A DNA stretch of 64,000 nt from Botryococcus braunii (lineage: Eukaryota > Chlorophyta > Trebouxiophyceae): NCBI GenBank assembly GCA_002005505.1, contig KV908353.1:656581-720580 (forward strand), written 5' to 3'. Within the stretch, counting starts at the first letter, position 1. Each line of letters begins with the position of its first letter. The notes below the pieces were generated by a model. That model was not told where the DNA came from, made no database searches, and saw nothing but the letters and a program-made list of their open reading frames with translations. Positions 12,961 to 22,954 of the stretch are shown here, piece after piece. A program made the position numbers and the translations under genes.

Positions 12961-14249
12961 TCCCCTTTCCTCCCTCCCCCCCCTCCCTCTTGTGGTTTTT
13001 GACTACACCACCTGTTTTCGGCCCCTAGATCCCGCGTTCCCGCATGCACGATTTCTGGTGTGCGATTAGGATAAGCTTCACTCTAATGCTAAATAGCGTT
13101 TGGCTTCAATCTTAAATTTAAACAGCGTTTGGTTTATCCGTTTGCAAGTCGTCATGCCCTCTATTTCCTTTCTTTCTTCCTCTAGAAAGCAGAATGAGTT
13201 GCACCCACGGGGCATCGGTCCAGCCCAGATCTTGGCTTGACAGATGCTGTAGTGTTGGGATGCAATAGGAGTTCGACGGAGACGGAAAGGCAGATTCGAT
13301 GATTACATTCGCTGATCTCAAAGTCTCTTATATGCGCGTGGCTGAGCCGTCAAGACCAACCCGCTGAAGTAACGCTCGGTAACGATATATCGAACGACGA
13401 TTGCACTGACCTTCGATTGTACCACCGCTACTCGGGACGAGTCCTCGAGCGCGGTTACAGATGCCCATTGGGGTGTTCTTTTGTCTTCTTGCTTCCTCCC
13501 CCTTCCCCCACTCTGGGCCTGTGTCGATCGCCTTTAGGCATGTCCTGTCATAACATTAATGCGTGTCTTGGCTCCAGCTGGCTTCCGCATACCAGTATAT
13601 ATTGGTATCCTACATATGTGTAGGATACGTTGTACGCGGTTACGATACGATTCACTTTAAGAAGCCGCACGTGCAATAACAAAGAAAGAAAAGGATGATG
13701 GATTACACCACACGAGGTTGGACATGCTTCAGCTCTCTCAAGCTTGTGGTTGAAGAAAAGTGAGGAAGGGAGACAACTTAGCATTTGTCCAGCCCGTTTT
13801 AGGGGATGATGAGATGGAGACGAACACATACATGGTAGCCTAAAGAGGACTCAAAGTGCCTATAACGCCGTAAACGGCATCAACGCCATAGGGAAGGACA
13901 GCGCCTTGCAAGGGTATATGCCAAGACGCACTGGTATGAGGTATGTGCCCAAATGCACTGCTTCTGGTTAACGTGTGTGGCAGGGTCAGCATTAACGTTA
14001 CGCATACGAGGCCCTGGCGTATGACGCAAGATGGAGGTACTCTGCATTATTCAGGTAAAAGTACCATCTTCTGAATCGCACAGATCTGGACCATATGGGG
14101 TCACGTGACCTGTGCACATATCTGGACTACCGGTACTGGTATATTTGGTCCAGACTTAGACAATGAACATGTGGTAATTATGGATGTGTCGGAATATTAC
14201 TTCGTGCGTCCATGAAATATAGGACTTAAAACTTGAAAGACGAATTATA
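12961..14249. other. Unassigned sequence, left flank of copia element 1
   Basis: No gene is recognised. A hairpin with stem GTATCCTACA, loop TATG and the matching arm lies at 13605-13628. The sequence runs up to the CCTAT target site at 14250-14254. Confidence 0.5.
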
Positions 14250-14254
14250 CCTAT

Positions 14255-14954
14255 TGTTAGGTTATGGGCATTCGGCATCACCTGTAAGCAAGCAGACAGG
14301 TCGTCAGTTCGTGCCACTCCAGCTACCGTCCTTGACGACTGTGTGCTCTTTAGACACATGCAACTGCATGAACAAGACTGGCATCCTTATGTGCCCAGTA
14401 TCTTTCCAAACCAGTTCCGTTACATGTTGATCTGTCAATGAGCATCTACACACGGATAAGCTCCTGACGGCTGAAAGCAAGTACCTTCCTATACTCAATC
14501 AAGACTCCGTCCCTTAGCTGTTTGGGAGACTTGATTGTCCACTAAGATGGTTCACTTGCAAACAAGCAATCAAACATGAACACATTACCAATACACACCC
14601 TGCGTCACCGCACCTGTAAGCAAGCAGACAGGTCGTAAGTTCGTGCCACTCCAGCTACCGTCCTTGACGACTGTGTGCTCTTTAGACACATGCAACTGCA
14701 TGAACAAGACTGGCATCCTTATGTGCCCAGTATCTTTCCAAACCAGTTGCTCGACTATGCGGTGATCGCAGCTTTAATAGTCCTTTCACACTAACGCGTA
14801 ATCTAAATCAGATTGTACCTTATGTTCGAAATAGACCTCATCCGAACGTGTCTTGAGGTACCTTATGTGGATAGTGGACCCGTATCCTAATAATGTAAAT
14901 TTGAAGATCACCTAAAGCACAAGGCATTCTATAATGTATGTTCACAACTCAACA
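14255..14954 (-). repeat. 3' LTR of element 1
   Basis: 700 bp, identical in design to the LTR at 18525-19224. Each LTR holds a 138-bp direct duplication (14279-14416 and 14611-14748, starting CACCTGTAAGCAAGCAGACA). Open frames of 60-85 codons inside the LTR recur in all copies only because the LTR does. Confidence 0.95.
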
Positions 14955-14967
14955 CTTCCCCTTGCCT
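14955..14967 (-). other. Polypurine tract of element 1
   Basis: On the minus strand AGGCAAGGGGAAG lies immediately 5' of the 3' LTR (TGTTGAG). This is the expected position for the plus-strand primer. The same tract occurs beside the left LTRs at 28629 and 42535. Confidence 0.85.
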
Positions 14968-14994
14968 GCATGCTTTATGTGTATCTTCTCAGTC

Positions 14995-15500
14995 CTAGTG
15001 AATCCCTATGACTAACACCACGGACTTATTAAGTTGTTTGGTCATAAACTCAGCCACATTGTGAGCAGATTCCACATAGGGGATATCTGCCAGTCCCTCT
15101 CCTATGGCCTCCCTAGCTTAGTGGCATCCACAAAGCCTTCACGCTCGGGTACCTTCCCTCGAAGAGTTAAAGCTAACTCTTGGGTGTCCCTAAGATACTT
15201 CAGCACTCGAATGGCTTCACTCCAGTGCGAAGTGGTAGGGCTCATTCTGTACCTTGGCAACACACCAACTGCCTATGCAATTTCAGATCTGGTGGTGTTG
15301 GCAATGCACCGGAGTGACCCTTCAAGCTCACAATACCGATGGCCAGGAGTGCCTGACCCTACTGACTCCACATCCTTGGACTCGAGCCTGCTGCTAGCCA
15401 CAAAGTCCTTGAACATTGGAGTATCAACTCCACGACCATCCTCACACACACCCTTTCCAACGTTTTGCAACGCTATTCTAAGTCCACAGACACCACTCAT
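14995..15500 (-). pseudogene. Copia pol remnant: RT C-terminus fused to RNase H tail
   Basis: The minus strand encodes GRGVDTPMFKDF, then LEGSLRCIANTTRSEIAYAV and a YLRDTQELAL-like segment. These correspond to the end of the copia reverse transcriptase domain. After REGFVDA the frame shifts and continues with the RNase H C-terminal tail (YAREAIGEGLADIPYVESA, NVAEFMTK, stop). The catalytic middle of RNase H is missing, so an internal deletion joins the two ends. Element 1 also has a TAA where elements 2 and 3 have a Tyr codon. Confidence 0.85.
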
Positions 15501-16785
15501 GTATACCGCAGTAATACCTTTGACAACAATTGAAGACTAGTCTCCTCGACGTGTTCAAATGACGACATGAATTTAATACGTACCCGTCATGATGATCATG
15601 ACAGCTAAACATACATGTAAACTCAAAATCCATCCCCTCACTTTCAAAGCCCCCCATACATTTCAACTGACCCTTTAGTCCGCGGCGCGACATCGAAACT
15701 AGTTGCGACCGTGATTTCCTGTGTGAGTTCCCTTTCTCTCACCATATGGAGGCCAATACTTGCACGACCAACATGACCCAGGACTTACTGCTTGAGTACT
15801 TTCAAGTTGTCTTGCCCTAACTCACATTGCTTCCCCTGGAAGTGCTATTACATGTTTCACGGTCCGTCGATCAAATTATATTTCTCCAACCTCTATACTT
15901 TTATTTGGTTAAGTATTTGAAGCATCAAGACTAAACAGACACCGTTACAAACGACCTGCACTCAAAAACGCATCTAACAACTATGTTTCATGTTATATAA
16001 CCTAGAGTCTGGATATCAACGACTTTCATCTGGAATTTTTCAAGATTTCTCACATATGGCCACAACTCCCAAACTTGGCTCTGTGGCTATCTGTAAGAAC
16101 TCTCTCTAGCTTTCATTGATTTTACTGGCTATCCCGGTCTAGCTTTCTAACGTGAGGGTGCACCGATGCATCAAGGCCTTAGGATTAAATTGTCTGTAAC
16201 TGACAATTCTACCTCCCAAAGCTCACTTGTATTGGTCACAATGATGGTAGCTCACCTCTACCCTATTTATACACATAACCCTTAAAAAAGTCTTATCTAT
16301 ACACCATCAGTACTATGATCAGTCTCTAAGGGCGTTGCTGCAACAATACACATGACTTACAAAGTCACCAACGCTTACGTGTGTTGGGTCAAATATCACC
16401 ATCCTCTGCTTGAGGAGCTAGGGTCATCACAGGTACCTATCAGTAACCTCATGTTGAGCACAATAGATCCTCTTCATCATCACTACTAGACATTAGGCTA
16501 CTCAACATCCAAATGCGCGAAAAACGCAACGCGCGCACGCGCGCAACGATAACTGATGAGCTTCCCCTGACCACATTATGTCACAGATTAACCCAAAACT
16601 CTTCAAATTAATTCATTGTCCTCAGAAACCAATTCTTTTCCATGTCAATATCAGAATTAGCTTTACATGTTAGCAATTTTTGGTGTTCATAATTTGGCCC
16701 ATCTAACACTCATATCCTTTGTGTAGCCCGCACCATGGATTAAGACTAACTTGCAGCTATTTCTACCCCTCTTTGCATTCCTAGA

Positions 16786-17229
16786 GTCATTCATGTATAT
16801 CACCTTAAACATTCTGGGTCAACTACCATGCATTGCAACGATAAAATTGTAATCTTCTGGTACCCACAACTCACTCCTGGTCAGCCCAAAACCTTTCAAC
16901 ACCAGGTCATTCATGTATATCACCTTAAACATTCTAGGTCAATTACCCTATGGTCCATGCCAGACTGTAGGTCAGGGCGTGAAGCGCATGCATTGCGCAA
17001 CGATACAATTGTAATCTTGTGGTACTTACAACTCACTCTTGGTCAGCCCAAAAACTTTCAACACCAGGTCATTGATTTATATCCCCTTAAACATTCTGGG
17101 TCAATTACTCTATGGTCCATGCCAGACTGTAGGTCAGGGTGTGAAGCGCATGCATTGCGCAACGATAAAATTGTAATCTTCTGGTACCCACAACTCACTC
17201 CTGGTCAACCCAAAAACTTTCAACACCAA
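16786..17229. repeat. 161-bp tandem repeat inside element 1
   Basis: Units with GTCATTCATGTATATCACC or GTCATTGATTTATATCCCC-type starts occur at 16786, 16906 and 17068 (the first is shorter). Elements 2 and 3 have one extra unit. Short open frames spanning these repeats are on the strand opposite to the element and are not called. Confidence 0.9.
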
Positions 17230-17576
17230 GTCAAAAAAAACTTCAGCATACCTTAGGGATTTTCACAACACCACATACACAGACACACATAGAGAGGTCT
17301 CACAAGCCACACTGGACCCATATATGACCCTATGTAAGACCACTCAAGGTTTGAAAACCGCGTTGGCCTCACAACATCAGCCACACATCGCATTGACTAC
17401 ACATCATTGACCAGACACAACCAGTCAATGTCTAGTTTCACACTCTGGAAAACATGGAAGGAATGCCAGGCACATAAGACAAGTCATGACATTGATTACA
17501 CAGCAGTTCCGATAAGAGGTCTTGACTCCGCAAGTGCACGACAGTTCAATGAGGCACACGACTCCCGATTTAGCAT

Positions 17577-17750
17577 TTCTCACCCTCAACATTAGGGACT
17601 AGCCATCAGCGAGTCCGAACGCGACACCTGATCAGCCTTTCTCACCCTCAACATTAGGGACTAGCCATCAGCGAGTCCGAACGCGACACCTGATCAGCCT
17701 TTCTCACCCTTAACATTAGGGACTAGCCATCAGCGAGTAGCAGCGCAAAC
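17577..17750. repeat. 62-bp tandem repeat inside element 1
   Basis: Three copies of a 62-bp unit beginning TTTCTCACCCTCAACATTAG and containing GACTAGCCATCAGCGAG. Elements 2 (31423-31650) and 3 (45328-45556) have four copies. This difference, the 161-bp repeat difference and a 9-bp indel account for the 232-bp length difference between elements 1 and 2. Confidence 0.9.
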
Positions 17751-18509
17751 CACAATAAGAATGTGCTCAGTGGACTGGGGAACCAAAAGTCCCTTACCAC
17801 CATATTGCACCAACTCCTGGCTGTTTACACATACACAATCAATGTCTTTCAAGCCCCAGCTCATGGACATCTTTACACACGCTTACACATACAACACATA
17901 TGTAAGCCCATCCCCATGCTGCAGTACCTGTACTGTTGCTCATGGTGTCTACCAATCCATGGATGGGGGCTCCCTAGGGTCCACCCACTTCTTCCCGCTG
18001 AGTATCACACTTGCTGTCAGTGGTTAGAGGTCATTCATAACTACTTTTGTTAATCTGACCCCCTTGATCTCCAGCCTTAAGAGGGTGCAGACTTAAAAAG
18101 AAGCCTTTCTATTGGTTCACCTCTCAACCAGTACACTTACTGTAACACAGGAGCATCACTTCCTCTCTCCACTCATTGAGCCACACACTCACAATTTCAG
18201 ATCCCAAATCATACACAACCTTCCATATGCACTCAAAATTTCACTCCTCCATCCCAAGGTGGTCTTCCGCCTCGTGCCCTTCCAACCGGGATTTCACCAC
18301 CTCGCCTTGCGGATGAAACTGCCAAGATTTCTTGGCATTTCAGAATCAATTCGAATGGATTCTGAAGCATATACTGCGACATGAAGGCGGGGTACAAACT
18401 GCGGGGCTGTCGCTCCCTTTGGGACTGGAGTAGACTTGTGTAGTGTCCGCTGGCCACCAGTGCCTTGCCCAAAAACCACATATCGGCTTGTCCTCAGCAC
18501 CCAGAGTTG

Positions 18510-18524
18510 GGTGGGCCCATAACC
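18510..18524 (-). other. Primer-binding site matching the tRNA-iMet anticodon arm
   Basis: Directly inside the 5' LTR the minus strand reads GGTTATGGGCCCACC. Its complement, GGTGGGCCCATAACC, is the anticodon arm of eukaryotic initiator tRNA-Met as I recall it, with the CAU anticodon in the middle. This is the arrangement known from Drosophila copia, where a 39-nt half of tRNA-iMet is the primer. All three elements share it. Confidence 0.8.
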
Positions 18525-19224
18525 TGTTAGGTTATGGGCATTCGGCATCACCTGTAAGCAAGCAGACAGGTCGTAAGTTCGTGCCACTCCAGCTACCGTC
18601 CTTGACGACTGTGTGCTCTTTAGACACATGCAACTGCATGAACAAGACTGGCATCCTTATGTGCCCAGTATCTTTCCAAACCAGTTCCGTTACATGTTGA
18701 TCTGTCAATGAGCATCTACACACGGATAAGCTCCTGACGGCTGAAAGCAAGTACCTTCCTATACTCAATCAAGACTCCGTCCCTTAGCTGTTTGGGAGAC
18801 TTGATTGTCCACTAAGATGGTTCACTTACAAACAAGCAATCAAACATGAACACATTACCAATACACACCCTGCGTCACCGCACCTGTAAGCAAGCAGACA
18901 GGTCGTAAGTTCGTGCCACTCCAGCTACCGTCCTTGACGACTGTGTGCTCTTTAGACACATGCAACTGCATGAACAAGACTGGCATCCTTATGTGCCCAG
19001 TATCTTTCCAAACCAGTTGCTCGACTATGCGGTGATCGCAGCTTTAATAGTCCTTTCACACTAACGCGTAATCTAAATCAGATTGTACCTTATGTTCGAA
19101 ATAGACCTCATCCGAACGTGTCTTGAGGTACCTTATGTGGATAGTGGACCCGTATCCTAATAATGTAAATTTGAAGATCACCTAAAGCACAAGGCATTCT
19201 ATAATGTATGTTCACAACTCAACA
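18525..19224 (-). repeat. 5' LTR of element 1
   Basis: 700 bp, matching the 3' LTR at 14255-14954 almost base for base, and followed by the CCTAT target copy. It carries A-type SNPs (CTGTGTGCTC, GCATGAACAAG, TTACATGTTG) that also mark the right LTR of element 2. Confidence 0.95.
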
Positions 19225-21297
19225 CCTATATTTATCCTACTAATTAGCACAGAGTACAATATCTTGGCCCAAGAAGTCATATGAAAATGGCTAAATGTAA
19301 GTACTTTACAACGGAAAGTATGAGGAGCCTTTGTTAACGTGTGTGGTTACGTATCTTAATTGATATATCTCAGCAACAGGGCCTTCCGTCCGTTGTCACT
19401 TGAATTTTGAATGTTGAGTTTATAAGGGCTATAGGCCTATGAGCCAAATAAGGTCTTAACCCTTCAAGGGAGCCCCCATGAGATCACGAATGAATATTTG
19501 GCCTTCATGATTGGTGGTTCTTGTCCGGACGGTGAATCCCTCTTTCGGCTGTCTCCTTGATGCCATATTTACATTTATAAGTCTTGCAGGCAAACGTTAC
19601 ATCCAGGACCAGCCACTAGGGCTGAAGAGGACGGCAATACAATGAATGACCCATGCCCACGTCTTGCAGGCAAACCTTCCTTGATTCTAGCCCACGTGAT
19701 TTTTCCTGTTACTTCAAATGTGCACAAATGATGTACACGCTTGCAATTATAATTAGGTCCACATGCTAAATTAGTTCCACATGCTCCATGCCTCTATAAC
19801 TAGGTCCACATGCCTAATTAGGTCCACATGCACCATGCCTCTTTATGATTAGGTTTTGCGTTTGCATCCATGCATGCGCATCTCATTTTGCTCAAATCTC
19901 AAATCTGACTTCAATTGGAAAACTCTACAGATCTAGGTGTAATTTATCAATTTTACAGGAGTGGATGACAAATCAAGAAAAAACTTCTGGCTAGACCAGC
20001 TAGAGCCGTACTCATCCCATAGCCGAACATATGCATGCAACAAGGTTGGAATTCCTTTTTTTTTCGGGAAAAAAAAAGGTTAAACTCGGTCATGAAATTT
20101 CACGACCCAGTTCTTTAGCCAGAATTCATGCATGGATCCGACGAAATGCACAATCTTATTGTTCCTTCCACATGTGCACGTTCATATATGCAATTGCTTT
20201 ACTTGCGTAATGACCATTGGAGCCGTTTCAACCGGGGAGATGTCGGCCTGTCGACATACGTCCTGCAGGGCACATGCATCTGAACATTTATTACATAATG
20301 AATAGGTTGGGGGGAGGGGCAAATTTACCCCCAAACATACTGTATGGCAACAGCATGACCAACTCGCCAGGACCGGATGGTAGGTACTATAGCATATGAT
20401 TTACTACATAGTATACGTAGCAGATAATATTGTCATCATCGCATTAATGATTGCAACGTCCTTAACATGAACGTCCGTAACATCATGTACACGGACATGC
20501 ATATGCTATACTAGCAAAATCCATGGAAAAAAAAATTAAACGCGCGTTGTGTGGCACGCTGATGCCTATTTTAACGTTGCTTGCAGGGATATAAGTGTAC
20601 ACTTACATCCCATCGCCTAGAGGATTGCACCCATGGGCCAAACTTGGCTAAGATTGTGCAACCTCATGAAACTACTTATCTAGTCAGTGTTGCCACCCAT
20701 GTGTAAACAAACAGATCTGTTCATCTACACCTCTAGAGGCGGACTGTGGCAACATCAATTTGGCAGTGGTACTCGGTCAATCCTGTGTCCTCCAACGGGG
20801 GGGAAAAAATATAAAAACCCTTACGAAATCATACAACCCAAATTTTCTTTAGATGCTTTATAAATTGACGGCCATTTCCTGCCATATATTCTACTTCAAA
20901 CTCGGAAGAGGAATTCAGCAAGTAAACACAAGGAAGAAATGTGCAGCAAGTAATTTATTAAAGCACGACGATAAAGAAAGTTTGCGTATATCGCGATATC
21001 AATCGACTGTAGATAGATATACGATTTTAATCAACATATTACTTCCACATATCGACATATACATGTCTCTGACAACTGCAAGTGTGTCAGCATATGGCAA
21101 ACCATGTTTTCGATAGGCCCCTTTTGCTCTGGGGCGCATTATAATGCAATTACTGTTTTGCATAGGGGAAGATGTCCAAGCCTCGAAGAAAGTCGCGCCT
21201 TTAATTAAAAACGCATTATAATGGAAGGCGTGAATCCGTTATAACTATACAATCATGCAAGGAAGTCGCTTACTACAAAAAAATTGACTTGAGTTGA

Positions 21298-21660
21298 TCA
21301 ACTCAAGGTCTGACCAGCAAATTTGAGATCAATTGATCCCAGATTTGCAACAGCGATGTTGATCAAGTCAAAGTCTGGACCAGCAACCTGGACTTGCCTG
21401 CCCTTAAAGACAGGGCAAGATATCATCGATGTGGGTCATGTTGTACTGCCCCTCACTTTGTAAAGACCGTATGTTCCTTGGTTCTTCGAATCAACTAAGG
21501 AATCGTACATCAGGGTCTTGACATCATTAACGGACGCCTCGAAGCTATAATAAGCCATCTCGTCCTCCATAAAGTCCGATCCGTCCATCGGTGTAATCAG
21601 TCTGAACTTCGAAAGCTCCGTCTCAAGAGTCTCATTCCCCAATCTCTTCCGCTGGGTCCT
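21298..21660 (-). pseudogene. Unknown ORF Y, one nonsense codon (T1)
   Basis: The minus strand encodes LGNETLETELSKFRLITPMD, then NDVKTLMYDSLVDSKNQG, YKVRGSTT and a TGA. After the stop the same frame goes on (PTSMISCPVFKGRQVQ ... KFAGQTLS, stop). In unit T3 the stop codon is TGC and the frame is open throughout. It is preceded by an acceptor-like TTTGTAG. A 20-bp palindrome (CTTGAGTTGATCAACTCAAG) covers the final stop. Family unknown. Confidence 0.5.
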
Positions 21661-22761
21661 ACAAACTTAACCCACGCTGTCTTAATGAGGTAACTCCCCC
21701 GTCTGTACAAGACTAGTTATGTCACAGCTGCCACGTCATATGAATCATAATTTTACTGGACAATCCTAGCAATCATCTGTTGTCCTGATCATATTCCCCG
21801 TACATGAGTTACTCTTCATCACAACGAGCGCGATGTACCTCAATTCATTTGGTTTGGTACTGATACCAAATACTCCACAAACGACGATGACCAGTACATA
21901 CACCCCAAAAAAAAATTAAAAAAAAAAAAAAAACAAAAAAAAAGACTTGGCGGGCATGCCGGGCGTCTCCTATTTAGAACACAAATACATCCTACATAGG
22001 AGGAGATGCCCAGTATACTATGTCCGGCATTGTTTCCCCAGTTGGGCCCATGTATGTTTTCCAAAAGAATCCTTGGCCAAGGTTAACCCGCTCCTTGCCC
22101 GCAAGTTACCCCGTGTTTGGTATGTCGCATAAATACGTAGTAAATTATATGCCCATAATTTATAAACCGTGCGCTCACGTCCCCGCACATGAAAACTGAA
22201 CTGGGACACTTCAACACAGATACATGGCCCCAGTGGCATTAGTTCACGGCGTCAAAAGGGCGCCGGGGGGGGGGGGGGGAATTCGTGCACTGACCAGGGC
22301 ACGGACCTACACATGAGACCCATGGGGGCCCTGCACACCTGGATGACAATGACTTCTCTGCCCGAAACTGCTTTGCCACTGCATTGACACTGCAATAAAG
22401 GATGGCGTGTCTGGACTAATGCACCCCACCCAAGAGATATTGTAAAGAAAAGTTTGATCTGAGGTGAGTTTAGTTGAAGTGCAGCAGGGGAAATATAACC
22501 GTTTTGCATACATCATGATGATGAAAGTGTAGAAATGACAATAGATATGCAGCCTCTGCGGCGAACTACTTGCACATGTTCCTGGGAACAGACAGCACTG
22601 ACTGATCACCCATGGATATCATGATATCTATGGATATGAAGATACTGTATGCCATCGCGCCCCAGCATTATCGATCGGTTGCCCTTTCCCGGTCATCGAA
22701 ATCAAGCGTTAAGCTTTACGATGAACCATAGCCTCGTCCTCTTCCCTCCTCCCCCCTGGTT

Positions 22762-22890
22762 CTGTACTGTATGGGCCAACCTGTACTGCACATTCCCCTT
22801 CCTGCTACCAGGACTGTACTGGATGGGTCAACATGTACTGCACGGTCTCCTTCCTGGTAGCAGGACTGTACTGTATGGGTTAAACTGTCC
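22762..22890. repeat. Imperfect 55-60-bp repeats downstream of family X
   Basis: Three copies of a unit containing ACTGTACTGGATGGG, CTGTACTGCAC and CCTTCCTG. They lie just 3' of the terminal exon on the minus strand. Related copies occur at 36666-36794, 48838-48966 and 57233-57362. No coding frame is supported. Confidence 0.75.
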
Positions 22891-22954
22891 CGCATGTTTG
22901 GGACACGAATGACCATGACACAGGATCAAGGCACCCACATGCCATCCTCTAGAT

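Larger units (their letters stand above)
14255..19224 (-). mobile_element. Ty1/copia-type LTR retrotransposon, element 1 (complete, non-autonomous)
   Basis: The 4970-bp element is bounded by two 700-bp LTRs (14255-14954 and 18525-19224) that start TGTTAGG and end CTCAACA on the + strand. It is flanked by a perfect 5-bp target duplication CCTAT (14250-14254, 19225-19229). The orientation is minus, because the purine tract lies beside the left LTR and the primer site beside the right LTR. The LTRs differ at only a couple of positions that I see (near 14305 and 14558), so insertion was recent. The internal region (3570 bp) carries only a fused remnant of reverse transcriptase and RNase H; no gag, protease or integrase frame is visible. 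It must have been mobilised by another element's proteins. Confidence 0.95.

Noticed and set aside
12353..13049. Long frames of Ser/Leu or Arg/Glu repeats (up to about 220 codons)
   Set aside because: They are translations of (CT)n/(GA)n in several overlapping frames on both strands; no start context, no non-repeat domain. The same applies near 3.1-3.7 kb, 49.5-50.4 kb, 58.0-58.7 kb and 62.3-63.3 kb.
14255..14954. Recurring 62-85-codon frames inside the LTRs (for example MSIGRYLLSAVRSL...)
   Set aside because: They recur only because the LTR recurs. They cross LTR landmarks and have no relation to copia proteins.
16828..17256. Plus-strand repeat protein inside the copia element (also 30513 and 44419)
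   Set aside because: It is antisense to the element, differs in repeat number between copies, and shifts frame in elements 2 and 3.
18510..18524. Possible tRNA gene at the initiator tRNA match
   Set aside because: Only the anticodon arm matches; there is no acceptor stem, D arm or T arm, and the position is that of a primer-binding site.
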